Source: Nephrocerus scutellatus
Taxonomy: Eukaryota > Arthropoda > Insecta > Diptera > Pipunculidae
Reading direction: 5' to 3'
DNA: 64,000 nucleotides
NCBI GenBank assembly: GCA_947095585.1
Contig: OX352765.1
Coordinates: 60,955,123-61,019,122, forward strand
Below, in pieces: positions 1 through 10,402 of this stretch; the stretch's first letter is position 1; each line of letters opens with the position of its first letter. The notes below the pieces were generated by a model. That model saw only the letters and a list, made by a program, of their open reading frames with translations. It did not search any database and had not been told where the DNA came from. Made by a program: the position numbers and the translations under genes.

Positions 1-65
1 TTCAATTAGTCCGGTTTCAAATAGTACGGGAAATTCGTGGAACCGATTAACCGGACTATTCGAGG

Positions 66-1050
66 TATTTTTTTTTTCAACACAAGATATCGAACATCAA
101 AAAAATTAATTAAGATTCAATATTAATTCTCGAACACCGCTTCCCCGGTTTTAAAAAAATTAACCCGATTTTTTTTAAATTTTATATACGTGTGTATCTC
201 CGATGGGCAACACTTTTTGCAAAAATTTTGGAGACAGGTCATGGGGCCCCAAGAAATTTTTTAAAAAACTTAACCCGATTTTTTTTAAATTTTATATACG
301 TGTGTATCTCCGATGGACAACACTTTTTGCAAAAATGTTGGTGGTTTTTTAAAAAAATTAACCCGATTTTCTTCAAATTTTATTACATGTGTATCTCCGA
401 TGGACAAAATGTTTTGTAAAGGTTTTGGAGTGAACGGGCCCTGAGGCCCGAGGGCCTCGATTAGCTCGATTTTCTTCAAATTTTAAACACATGTGTATCA
501 CTGATGGACAAAACTTTTTGTAAGTTTGTTTTTTTAAATTTTATTTTCAGCCCGACACACTGATTAATTCTCTCCACAATTTTTGTGTTACTTTTCTTTT
601 TCCGAGACGAAAACTCAAAGAGCCAAGTGCATCAGCCAGGCCGCGAATAAGCTCTCAACTTCTCAGTCGGACAGGCAGAAACTTAATGCCTTTCGTCTTC
701 ATAATTGCATCCTATTTCTCAGTTGCCAACTGAGCACCTGTGTTAGTATGGGTGAGTTTGACGTACCCCACAGTGTCACTGCTCATACATCATGTATATC
801 GCCCCATCCTACGGTAACATTATAATCGAATTTCTTTCTACCTATACCATGGGCTACTGCTTGCGGTGCATGTCAGTATTTGATGTTCAAGACCAAAAGA
901 GAAATCATCCGATTTCTGTAACCAATCAAAAAGGTTAATCTATAATTTTTGCAATATTACGCCACCTATAACATAACTCAAGCCTTGCCTTGTAGGTTAT
1001 TGATGGTGTAATTGAGCCACAATATGTAACCACCTGTAGAGTGCGTTGCA
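66..1050. repeat. Dispersed repeat R1, copy 1 (interrupted)
   Basis: The stretches 66-150 and about 541-1050 match 10403-10485 and 10983-11515 in the same order and orientation, with roughly 90 percent identity by eye. In this copy the middle is occupied by 90-110 bp tandem units. No open frame in it resembles a known protein. It lies directly beyond the integrase end of the minus-strand element at 1083-3420, so it could be that element's 3' LTR. I found no convincing primer site beside the other copy, so this stays a guess. Bases 1-65 hold nothing I recognise. Confidence 0.6.
151..540. repeat. Satellite-like units of 90-110 bp
   Basis: Four imperfect direct units begin near 162, 272, 360 and 461. 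Each carries AACCCGATTTTCTTTAAATT, then TATACATGTGTATCTCCGAT, then GGACAACACTTTTTGCAAAA and usually a GGGCCC block. Related units occur at 18230-18345, 30810-30960 and, in inverted orientation, 59335-59535. The reading frames across it are short by-products of the repeat. Confidence 0.75.
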
Positions 1051-1082
1051 TAATTTTTTAACGATTCACTCGCTCAGAAGCG

Positions 1083-1565
1083 TTAGACTAGGCGAATACA
1101 GACTGTATATACGTGCTGTAATCCGTACTTCGAGATAATCGATTTGAACTTAGTGGGTTTGAATTGCATACCATTATCAGTTACGATCACTTCGGGAACT
1201 CCGAACACAAGAAAAGGGTACACCTCCAAGTATTCTACACTAGTTGATGCGCAAAAATTCTTCATAGGCTTTAAGAAGTTAAATTTCGAGTGGTGATAGA
1301 CAACGATCAAGATTCCGATTGCTCCAGATCTAGATCTTGGATAAGGGCTTAATATGTCAATATACAACCGTTGGAACGAACGGGCTGAATGTACCTGCTT
1401 ACCCATGGGAGGACGTAAGATAATGTTTGATGGTTTGGTATACTTCTATGTTTCGCAATTCGATATGAAATCTTTGACCTCGTTGAACATATGTGGCCAG
1501 AAGAAGTGACGCTTAATATTTTCAAGAGTCTTGTCTATACCACCGTGAGCACTAGTAGGGCAGTA
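1083..1565 (-). pseudogene. Integrase remnant of a Ty3/gypsy-type element (element B)
   Basis: The open stretch 1083-1406 reads as an integrase catalytic core: RLYIDILSPYP carries the first Asp and VIVTDNGMQF the second. It ends before the region expected to hold the catalytic Glu. Upstream, to about 1565, the same strand encodes a damaged zinc-binding head (SAHGGIDKTLENIKRHFFW) followed by FISNCET and an in-frame stop where the second Cys of the HHCC finger should lie. The reverse transcriptase expected between gag and integrase is missing, so the element is internally deleted. Gypsy-type family membership is clear, lineage is not. Confidence 0.75.
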
Positions 1566-2068
1566 ATGATTAATTACTGATTAATTATTTCGGTAGTTAA
1601 CGACTGCGGAATCTAAACCCTCCAAAATGTTCGCATTCTGAAAGTGGAGCGCTTACGTTTCCTCTTTACTGCAGGATTGATCTCTCCAAAAATCCGAGCT
1701 TGGGCTTTATGGTAATTGTCTAGCCGAATATGATAAGGTATAATTGGAAATAAGTTTGATCCACTAGTATTGGGTTTAGATTGGGTATCGTTTTCATGTT
1801 TTTCAAGTACGGCTGTAAGAACTCTAGGTTCAACCTTAATGTAACTAGGGTTCAGGACTTCTAGTCGAATATCATCCGAGTTCGTATCTACTTGGGGTGT
1901 GGGTTTCGCTGACGAAGTTGAGCCACACCCGGTCGGAAGTTTCCCGACGTCCTAATTTTAAACAATTCGGCTTGAAAACGTTTACCGCACCACATCCAGA
2001 CAGAATGATCGCCTATCTTGTAAAAACTCTGTGTATCTGTATCTGTGACCGGGTTCATCGCAATTCCA
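1566..2068 (-). other. Decayed spacer between integrase and gag of element B
   Basis: About 500 bp where protease, reverse transcriptase and RNase H would be expected in an intact element. I see no motif of those enzymes in any frame; the open frames are short and unrecognised. It is probably what is left after a large deletion. Confidence 0.35.
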
Positions 2069-2809
2069 TCAGACTAGACCATTACCTTCAGTCAGTGCAC
2101 AATTTTCATTCATGACGTGTGTTATCGGACCACTTTCATCTGGAGGACTGTAATCAGCGTCCACCTCGGAGATGTTACGACGGGGTTGGGGGTTTCTGAA
2201 TCCAGAAAAACACCGACTGACTTCTTCCATGAATCCTTCGCGTTTCCGGCAAACATCACGAAGCTGTACAACGGAGTTGATGATCAAGTACAAAATTTCA
2301 TGACGCACGGACGGACGGATGGACGTGATATAATCTCGATTAGTTCTCCTTCGTTCAATCCAATATTCAAACGGTTTGCTAACACAGAAACCGCATCGAA
2401 ATATTTATCATTCGCGCTCCTTCTGTTTCCTCGATCGTAGGCCCTCCAATAAGTCGTTATCAGTGCGACAATCTCTATATTGCGTTCGCAAGGCATCGCA
2501 AAGATCGAACCAGCAGCAATTCAGTACGCTCCGGTGATATCGCCAGAACCCTTCACGTGCCTTTCCTTGAAGAAGCATGTGGAAGTGGTTGCAAATTAAC
2601 GAGAAATCTCCATTTAAAGTCTGGTTTGTCAGGACCTGAACGCGATATAGGAGTTCATCATCAGGGAGACCGTCCGAAGATCCAACGAATCGGAACTGCC
2701 ATTTTTGTATTATACTTGTTACACGATCGGATTTTCCCAAATGATGAAGAATCAGCTGCGAATGAGACGCTACGCAAATTGGATTGCAGTGCTGGGTCAC
2801 TGAATCCAT
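2069..2809 (-). pseudogene. Gag remnant of element B
   Basis: Three overlapping open stretches (2408-2809, 2284-2496, 2069-2308) in different frames together read as one insect gypsy-type gag. Recognisable pieces are QKWQFRFVGSSDGLPDDELL, LTNQTLNGDF, LCDALRTQYRDCRTDNDLLE and, after two frame changes, MRHEILYLIINSVVQLRDVC. Gag would form the particle core. No CCHC knuckle is visible downstream. The frame changes are indels, so no functional protein is made. Element identity rests on the order RING frame, gag, integrase on one strand. Confidence 0.7.
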
Positions 2810-3095
2810 TCGGAGCTGTCAAAGAGGGGAGGCGAGCGAAGTCTCCTGGGCGAGGTTGATAGATACTTGATTGATTGGTAAGATCCAAATTGGGTTGAGA
2901 ATTCCATTGTTCGAAACATCGTTGCACGTTAGAGAAAACCAGGTCCTATAATTTACTGGTCAGGCAATCGATTGTTTCCGACTTCTGTTGCTCCAGTGAG
3001 GTGCTTATTAGGTCCTTAACCTCATCTACCGATTGGATGTACATTCGCCGATTGTCATCGAAAAATATGTCGTCACCCAAAAGAGTTCTATTCGC

Positions 3096-3420
3096 CTATT
3101 GGTTAGACCCGGTGTCTAAGAAATTTCGATTCAAAGTCCACTCTATTGGATTACGTTTCCTGCCGTTGCTTTTCCAGCTAACACTGGTAATGCGAGTTTG
3201 CATGGTTTTAAGCATTGCTCCCTTTGAAGCTGGAGTACATTTGCTAAACCGCTTATGTCTCAGAGTTGCACTTGGGGTAGGCACCACAGATATCTCAATT
3301 GGTTTCAGGCTTTCAACCAAGCATTCAATCTTGCAGGTTGGACACTTATCCGAAGTTTTCTGAAATTTGGTGATGCATGCATTGTGGAAAACATGTTTAC
3401 ATGCGGTCAGGTCAGGCGAG
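3096..3420 (-). pseudogene. RING-H2 zinc-finger reading frame upstream of gag in element B
   Basis: On the minus strand the frame contains ACKHVFHNACITKFQK then TSDKCPTCKIEC, giving Cys-x-His-x2-His-x2-Cys-x10-Cys-x2-Cys. That is the second half of a RING-H2 finger (core at 3333-3401). The first Cys pair is not clear: an in-frame TGA about 8 codons upstream may replace one of those cysteines. The frame continues about 80 residues past the finger, rich in Lys, Arg and Ser, and stops at 3096. It lies between the putative element 5' end and gag on the same strand. RING-H2 domains usually recruit ubiquitin-conjugating enzymes; that this one did is inference. It could instead be a captured host fragment. 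Confidence 0.55.
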
Positions 3421-4172
3421 TCAAATCATCTGTACTTCGAAAGGAAGGCAGGGTAGGTAGGTATATTTGACCCGAAGTAAAAAGGTAACGTTCCTTTAGG
3501 CCCAATCAGTATATCAAGCGAGAAAACCAAAGTCACCGATCCTTTAACGGTACTTAGATCGTGCTTCAAATAATTTAACGCTTTATTTAACCCGTGATTT
3601 AAAACAAAACGTCTACTATCTCCAAAAAGATAGGTAAGCGATTAGCGATCAATCGCTAAATTCTCACGTTTAGGTACACAATACAACCATAAGTTAACCA
3701 ATGGACTAACAAATCCAACAAAAAATTCAGAATAACAAAAAAAATAAGACACCATTAAAGAATGGTCAAGAGAAAAAAAATGTATAAAATAAACGTCCAG
3801 AAGTTTAATGCTTCGGTCAAAGAAAAAAAACGTCGCCTTTTGCAAAAATTATTATTCAATATATTTAGGTATATACTACAAAAGTTTTGCCTCCCGGGCC
3901 TAGATTACTCAATTATTTTTTATTTTTCTTGCACCTCCACGGTCGCCAGGGAAATAAAGAAAAATTATGTTACGCGACCGTAATAGTAGGGGATAACCAA
4001 CGAGATCTATCGCGAGCGCACCGCGTCCGTGAATGACCAACAACTCACTAGCCCTTTCTCCGTGCTCCATTATATTATCAAATTTATGTTATATATTTTT
4101 GAATTTTTCCTTCATTTTTCCTTTTTTTCTTTTCTTTGACGCGTTAGCACCACCACTTACTTATATACCTCT
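3421..4172. other. AT-rich stretch without recognisable gene
   Basis: About 750 bp of A-rich sequence between the RING frame and the (TA)n tract. I see no protein motif, no PBS-like TGG start on the minus strand and no repeat shared with the rest of the window. It could include the leader or LTR of element B, decayed. Confidence 0.4.
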
Positions 4173-4194
4173 TTATATATATATATATATATAT
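4173..4194. repeat. (TA)n microsatellite
   Basis: An uninterrupted TA tract of about ten dinucleotides sits at the left limit of the recognisable gag of element A, so it may mark the truncation point. Confidence 0.9.
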
Positions 4195-4249
4195 ACAGAC
4201 AGGAGCAAATGACGATGCTCAGCGTGTGAATCACATTGACGGCAGCAGT

Positions 4250-5272
4250 CAATATTCCTGATACTTTGTTGGCCACAATCCCAGCAGAAAATCACCCCAT
4301 GGTTAGTCCTTCCTGTCGGCAGCATCGAAAAGTCATTCGCGGATTATATAGTCCTTCTTCAGGCTGACTGACCATACAGTTCCTCTCCTGCTGACTTCTT
4401 CAAGGTGTCGTCGTTGTGATGTACTGGCTTGCTTATGTGGATACTTTCGAAGTATTCTGCTAGGCCAATGAGCTCCTGTAGGTCCTGAAAGTCGCTTCTT
4501 CGGATATATAGCTGGTATTCCCGCCGGCAATTTTGAAATCATCTCAGTCTGTTGTGTTTCTGAGTATGTACTTCGCGTGCCTCATGAGGCTCTGCATTGT
4601 AATTACAAAATCTTTCAAATTTTCGTTTGGTTTCTGATGTCGCTGGCGAATTTCGTCCTCCAAATGTTCCCAATATCTAGTGGGTAAAAAGAATTTTAAG
4701 AAATCTCCCTTAAACGCCCTCCAGCTTCGCCATCTCTGTTTATTGCTCCGGAACCACATCAGTCCACGATCACGAAGCAATTCGGGCATAGCCCTTGGAA
4801 GTAAATCTTTGTCTAAGGAATATGCGTCGGCCAGTTCCTCGAGTCCTTCGATGTATGACAATGGGTCTTTGCCTCCGTCGTAACGAACTGACCATTTCCT
4901 TACCTGATCGATCACCATCGCATAGAATGTACCAGGTGTTGCCGTTGTTCCTCGGTTCGATGCTGGGTCTGTGAACGCTGGAGTGTGGTTTATTGGTGGG
5001 GCTGTTAGCCCTGGTGTCTTAATTTTCTCGCCGTATATTGTCTCGTACAAATTTAATAGCGGTAGGGGCGTTGGTGACGGGTTACGTTGGTGATTTGCTT
5101 CAAGTTTCGCTAGGCGGAGTTCGTCGTCCGATGGCACATCTTATCCTGTGATGAAAGTCGAGAAACGCTTTCTCAGCTCGTCTATTCCGCTGTTTAAGTC
5201 CAGCCTGAATTCCGCCATGTAATTCTGCAGATTCTCTTTCGTGAGATTGTAGACCCAGCTTGTTTTTACCAT
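4250..5272 (-). pseudogene. Gag of element A (Osvaldo/Ulysses-like LTR retrotransposon)
   Basis: The frame starts at an ATG at 5272 (MVKTSWVYNLTKENLQNYMA) about 40 nt after the primer site. It runs to an in-frame TAA at 5141-5143, reopens in the same frame, and continues to 4544. The middle matches the retrotransposon gag capsid family: AMPELLRDRGLMWFRSNKQR, WRAFKGDFLKFFLPTRYW, NENLKDFVITMQSLMRHAKY. A further frame (4333-4542) and a Cys-rich stretch reading CWDCGQQ and CCRQCD near 4255-4320 suggest a decayed nucleocapsid finger. Breaks are one nonsense codon and at least one frameshift. Pol is absent because the element is cut off near the TA tract. Confidence 0.75.
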
Positions 5273-5311
5273 CTTGGTTTGGTTTTCTTCGCTTGTTACT
5301 TGTTCTCCAGA

Positions 5312-5329
5312 GTCCCTGCTCGGGCGCCA
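5312..5329 (-). other. Primer binding site of element A, tRNA-Lys type
   Basis: On the minus strand the 18-mer TGGCGCCCGAGCAGGGAC lies 2 nt after the LTR end (GTTACA). It is identical to the site at 62593-62610 and differs by one base from the complement of the tRNA-Lys(UUU) 3' end that I know as a retroviral PBS. Confidence 0.85.
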
Positions 5330-5331
5330 AT

Positions 5332-5784
5332 TGTAACGAGATTTTTCCAATCCGGGGTGTCCTCAGTGTGACAAGGATTTGTTTAATTTAGGGTCGTTAC
5401 AATAAAAGATTTATTTGTTATGAATTATATGTCTGAATTCAATATTTATTTTTCTTTCTTAAAAAAGGAAAATGATTATAAAATGGTTAGATTGACTTAT
5501 GTCTTAGATTCTAGTGTCCTGTGGTTTGATGCCTTGATCCAGCGGAATCGAAGTAATCCGTCTGCGCAGGAATAATCTGACCAGTAAGCAGGATTCTACG
5601 CTCACTTCACTGTCAGCCGATCCGTTATGTCCAAGTTTTTTGACCAATGAAAACAGGAGTCAGCGATCAGTTCACTGCCAGGAGTTGCTATGTCCAAGTA
5701 TGTTGACCAGTGAAAAGAGGATTCTACGCTCAGTTCGCTGCAAAGAGTATCTGTGTTCAAGTGTTTGCCCAGCGAAAAAAGGAT
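5332..5784 (-). mobile_element. 5' LTR of element A, R/U5 part
   Basis: The LTR begins (plus-strand view) TGTAACGAG next to the primer site and includes AATAAA-type sequence. From about 5555 it contains direct units of about 69 bp with GAGGATTCTACGCTCAGTTC and GCTGTGTCCAAGT. The array stops at 5784, where the LINE tail begins, and resumes at 9291, so the LINE splits this LTR. Confidence 0.7.
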
Positions 5785-6157
5785 TCTTTATTATTTTATT
5801 ATTATTATTATTATTATTTATTATTTTATTATTTCTTCATTTTCTTAAAATTCACAATCTTAAAATAAAAATTACTAATCAGTATTTATATAATAAAGAA
5901 ATATTCGCGACATTCTGTATTTTTATATACTAAGTATTAAAAATAGTGTTGAATGCCACTTCAAAGGGCTTATATATATTTAAATATTATTTATGGGTGC
6001 GTTGACCTTATTAAAACAATTTGTACTATCTAAATTAGAACAGCAAATTCGACTGCATAAATTAAATTGTCTCAATAAATCTAGGTACAAGAGGAAGTTT
6101 TAATTTTTAATTTTATAAGATTCAATTGCTTCAAGATAAAATAAGATTAAACTTAAA

Positions 6158-6979
6158 TTACACCAGAATATCACGAAGAATAGATTCTAAACTATTGTAA
6201 TCTAAATTCAATAGCCAGTGTTTAAAAAATTTTAAACGCATTTCAGGCATTGCTGTTGCTCTGATGGATTGAGGAAGATTATTAAATGAACGACATGATG
6301 AAACTGAATAAAAATTGAGAAATGTAGTTGTTCGGAAGGTTGGTACAGATACCATGTTCGAAAAGTTTCCACGTAAATTATAACTTGAGATCAAACGATA
6401 ATTTCGATTTCCAGACTTCATAAAGAAAGTCTTCAATACTTTAAAGCAGTACAAATGTCGGACTGGAAGAATTTGTTGATCGTAGAACAATGGAAAACAC
6501 GGATGTCTTCTAGGTTTACGGCATATTAATCTTATAATATATTTCTGCAGTATTAACAACGGTTGAATTTTATTAAAATAAACGTTCGCTACCAAATTGT
6601 TGAGGGATGACAAATCAAATAATATAATTTTAGTTTTAGAGCTTTTAGAACCTTGTGGTACACCCAAACTGAAGAACTTTATGTCGCTCCTAATCTTATC
6701 TAACTTCACTCTTTGCGACCTATCTTTTAAGTAAGATCTAAACCAATCTAGTACGAAACCACGAAAACCGCCTTTATCTAATTTTCTCAGCAGAATATTG
6801 TGATTGACCATATCAAAAGCTTTGTTGATATCAATAAATAACCCAGCCGTACACTTTTTCCCTTCAAGGTTTGACATTACTTCAGCACAAAACTGCAATA
6901 CTGCATCTTCCGTCGATCTACCTTTCTGAAAACCAAACTGATTTGGGTTAAAAAACTTGGTTCTAATTAGAAAGCTCAC
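6158..6979 (-). pseudogene. LINE ORF2, reverse transcriptase C-terminal part, internally deleted
   Basis: The 273-residue frame begins with RT block 2 (FNPNQFGFQKGRSTEDAVLQ), block A (LFIDINKAFDMVNH) and the GVPQGS block. It then jumps directly to the C-terminal region typical of these LINEs (LILQKYIIRLICRKPRRHPC, SFNNLPQSIRA). The segment with the FADD catalytic motif, expected right after VPQGS, is missing, so the enzyme cannot be active. The deletion preserves the frame. A stop lies at 6158, close to the expected ORF2 end. Confidence 0.85.
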
Positions 6980-7009
6980 TATTCTATTTTTGACAAGTTT
7001 TTCGAAGAT

Positions 7010-7924
7010 TTAACTGAAAACTGTAAGTGATATGGGCCTGTAGTTACACATCTCCATAGTAGAACCTTTCTTAAACAATGGTATAATGTCTGCACATTTC
7101 AGTTCTTCTGGAAATACTCTCGCAATAACGTAACGGTTAAATATATCTGACAAGACATCCACTACGAAGCAAGCAACTCTTTTTAAAAGCAGATTCGAAA
7201 CATCATCAACACCACACGATTTAGAATTATTACTAATAACTTTTAATATTTCAAGAGATGTAATGGGCTCATAAACAAAACTGTTTCTTTGAAACAGTTC
7301 ATTAGAGCTACAAAAGGATGAACCTGAGATACAATGCATTAGGACGGGGCATGGTTTTAAGCTACTGGCTATATTAGCGAAATAGCATTTAAATGCCTCA
7401 GACATTACAGATTTGTCTGTAACGTCGACGGTATTAAGACGTAGAATAGCAGGTTTCTTAGAAGTGGAAGAATTGTTAAGCAAGCTATTTACTAATTGCC
7501 ATTCATTTTTTATGTTTCCCTTAGCAGAATTAAATTGAGTACGGTAATAGTTATCTCGACAGATCGGAATCTCCTTTTTAAGTTCATCGCACAATTTTTT
7601 ATATTTTCTTTTTAAACTCAGATTTTGAGGGTACTTTTTGCACTTAATGCTGAGTTTGTTTTTACCTCTTATTTTATTCAACAGATACCTAGAGATCCAA
7701 GGTTTAATTTTTTTTACAAAATTTTTTGAAGGAACAGTTAAGAATGTGTTTCTTAAGGCTAACAATATATATAGAATAGGCCATAGAAGCATCTCTACAC
7801 GAGTAAACATGTTTCTTAGTTTGCTGAAGTTAATTTTGATCACACTGTCAGCCGATTTTGGAGTTTTTCTACCTTTGCTTTTGATGTGGACTAACAGCCC
7901 TGTCATACAATGATCAGTGATCAT
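7010..7924 (-). pseudogene. LINE ORF2, linker and first RT block
   Basis: This frame of 304 residues covers the endonuclease-RT linker (NEWQLVNSLLNNSSTSKKPA) and the start of the RT: VFPEELKCADIIPLFKKGST and NYRPISLT. It ends at 7010, about 30 nt before the next frame, by an indel and stop. Together with the neighbouring frames it forms one ORF2 that has lost its continuity. Confidence 0.8.
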
Positions 7925-7996
7925 TAGATCAAGAACAAACTTCTCACAGCCATCAAACGAAACATTTTTGAAGCGTCCATATATGTGATATAAACA

Positions 7997-8631
7997 TCAA
8001 CCAGATGAAACCCTAGTAGGCCCATTGATAAAGCATGCTAGGCCATTCGGTGCTAGCAAAGACAAATAATTGGAAACAGTTTCACTATTTTCTAAATTGT
8101 TGATATTAAAATCCCCAACAATAATACGATTTTTTGATTTTTCATTCTTTAAAAATCCTGAGAACTTTTCTATGTATGTCGATACGTTAAACGAATGCAG
8201 TCTGTATACACATAAAAAAAACATACGCTTCATGGTTAGTTTCAATGGAAACCTTTAAAACATCAGCACTAAAAAGGACAACAGAAACTATTTCTAGAAT
8301 CTTGTATTCTTCTTTAACAAAACAACCAACGCCTCCTGCAGCGTAACTTTCATTCGTTTTAGCAAAAAAAATTTAAACCTGGCAAAGAGTAATCACTTTT
8401 TTCAAACTCATAAATCCATATTTCAGAAACAAAAACAATGTCTGGAATGCACATAAACGAATCAAGATGAGTGACAAGAGCTGGAAAGTTTTCTCTTAAG
8501 CTTCTAATATTCTGGTGCACAAACAAAAACTTATCGTAGCAGTATGAATTATTTTTTAACAAATTATAACTGTTCGTACAAATAAGGTTATGGGTAGGAA
8601 AGTCATCGACAAAATCATTTATATTGATCAT
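7997..8631 (-). pseudogene. LINE ORF2, endonuclease remnant
   Basis: The segment 8359-8631 starts MININDFVDD and contains FVHQNIRSLRENFPALVTHL followed by PDIVFVSEIW. This is the N-terminal half of an apurinic-like endonuclease, with its Asn and its Glu (SEIW for the usual SETW). The segment 7997-8245 holds the later NRIIVGDFNIN block with the catalytic Asp and Asn. Frameshifts separate the pieces. ORF2 probably began at the ATG near 8631. Confidence 0.75.
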
Positions 8632-8658
8632 TTACTAGAGGGGAAAAACGAAAATACA

Positions 8659-9250
8659 CTAAATGAGTGCTAGATCATTAAAGGATCTAATTAAAATGAC
8701 TTTACCACCCTCAACCTTTCTCACAAGAAGTTTGTTATCTTTGTACCAAACATATTTAACATCTTTATGCATTTTTGCTTGTTTTGCTTTATATAATAGA
8801 GCCTGCGTGTACTTCGTAAGGCAATTGTTTATAAAGATACCGGTACCCTTGCTGCTGCTGCTGGTTTTGTTGCTGCTGTTGTCGCGCACACCATCAAGAC
8901 CAGTCACATGCGTGTTGAGATTACTTTTGTTCGACTTCATTGCGCTCATTATTCGCTGTTTTGTAGAAAGAGCAGAGAATTTCACGCAGATGATGGATTT
9001 CGATTTCGGAGACGTAGAGAGCACACCATTGCTATTAATTTTGGTTTACACTTTCTTTATATAGCAATTTTCAATTTCGCCATCAGTAACATCGATTGAC
9101 AAGGCTTTGTTGAAGATTTGCTTTGCCTTGCTGATTGCATTTTCATCATTGACGTTAGACACACCAACAATTTCGATGCAATTACTTAATGTTGCTGCCA
9201 ATTGATCTTGCTCTCCAAAATATCCACTTTGGATTTCAGTACTGTACTGG
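8659..9250 (-). pseudogene. LINE ORF1 remnant
   Basis: The last part (8659-9024) reads GIFINNCLTKYTQALLYKAK, then KYVWYKDNKLLVRK. I recognise this as the C-terminal domain of ORF1 in CR1/jockey-type LINEs, which binds RNA. Further upstream in another frame are IEIVGVSN and SKAKQIFNKALSID, the preceding RRM-like part. A stretch of Ser and Leu/Ala codons from CTG/CAG repeats lies at 8850-8885. Frames are broken. Confidence 0.6.
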
Positions 9251-9290
9251 TTCTGTAAGAAAACGCTGGTTTGTTTCCTTCAAATTAGAT

Positions 9291-10180
9291 AGCTGTGTCC
9301 AAGTGTTTGACCAGCGAAAAGAGGATTCTACGCTCAGTTAGCTGCCAAGAGTCGCTGTGCCCAAGTATTTTGATCAGTGAAAAGAGGATTCTACGCTCAG
9401 TTCACTATCAGGAGTCTGTCCGAAGAAGAAGAGCCTGTGTACTGGATCTGTGTCCCCTTTTATAGGACATGAACCGGCTTATAATCGGGTTGTTCTTTTC
9501 CATATTTTCCATCGTCCGGTAATTCACCGCTGTTGCTATGCTGTTTTCTTTTCCATGATCAGTTGCATCGGAACTGCATTGCGTATTCGTCATGCCGTGT
9601 TGTTGTTGTTTTTATTTTTGTCGCTTATGTGTATACATTCCAGGTTGCTGTTGTTATTTTATTGTCTTTGTTGTTTTTTTCTTTGAAGAAATGTTGGCGA
9701 GAATTCCCCCTGTGTTTGTTGTTGTATGGGATTTCATTTGTCCACTGTGGCTATGCACTCAACAGCATTGTTGTTTGCAAAAATGTTGACGACAACCCCT
9801 TTATGTTTGTTGTTGTATGGGATTCCGTTTGTCTACTGTGGCTACTGTACTCAATGGGTTATGCATATGCTAACGTCGGCGGCATGGTTTTTGTTGTTGT
9901 GTGTAAATAGTATTGTGGCCAACGCTCTTCGGTCGTTGACTTCATCCGTTGATTTTGATCATAATAATTTCTATGCTTGTTTTGCGTTGTTTTGGTGAAT
10001 GTCGTTGTTGTGTGTGTGTCTATTTTATTAAAGAGCCCGCCTACGCTTCTGCACTCCAGAACGCGTGCAGAGTTTTGCCTGTCATATGCATTGTCCCTTT
10101 TTCTCTTCTATCGTTGCATTATGGTGGTTGCAGTAGAGGCACGGCTACTCAGTATTAATAATATTTTCTCGATTTAAGAT
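9291..10180 (-). mobile_element. 5' LTR of element A, promoter/U3 part
   Basis: After the LINE the 69-bp units resume (9297-9420). A minus-strand TATAAAA box lies at 9458-9464, so transcription would start near 9433, heading left through the array. To its right are GTTGTTGTATGGGATT-type direct repeats of about 105 bp (9714 and 9819). The outer end of the LTR is not resolved; 10180 is a guess. The open frames of 60-125 codons here are repeat by-products. Confidence 0.55.
9458..9464 (-). promoter_or_regulatory. TATA box of element A LTR
   Basis: TATAAAA on the minus strand in a CCTATAAAAGGGG context, upstream of the 69-bp array and facing the PBS and gag. The position fits an LTR promoter with U3 to the right. 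Confidence 0.55.
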
Positions 10181-10402
10181 CACTGTCCCAAAAATGGAGG
10201 CGTGGTCTCATAATCGCATTTGCAACTAAAAGAAAAGAGATGCCGTCGGTATTTTCAAATGTCGACATCGGTGTAAACAATGGCCGCAAATTTACTTTGT
10301 TATGAAATAACAATAAGAAATGATAAATTAAAGAAAATTATGTGGGATTAATTCGTTGCTAAGTTGACTCCTCACAATATATAGATATATATATATTTCT
10401 TT

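Larger units (their letters stand above)
5785..9290 (-). mobile_element. CR1/jockey-type LINE inserted in the LTR of element A
   Basis: A non-LTR retrotransposon on the minus strand: ORF1 remnant, endonuclease, reverse transcriptase and a 3' tail made of AAT-rich trinucleotides (5785-5832 on the plus strand reads TTTATTATTTTATTATTATT). Both flanks are the same 69-bp LTR array. A microsatellite-like 3' tail rather than poly(A) fits the CR1/L2 side of the jockey superfamily. No clear target duplication is visible, partly because the flanks are themselves repeats. Confidence 0.75.

Noticed and set aside
9450..10177. Cluster of overlapping 60-125 codon frames rich in Val, Leu and Cys
   Set aside because: They overlap in several frames over TTGTTG-rich repeats in the LTR of element A; no coding signature.
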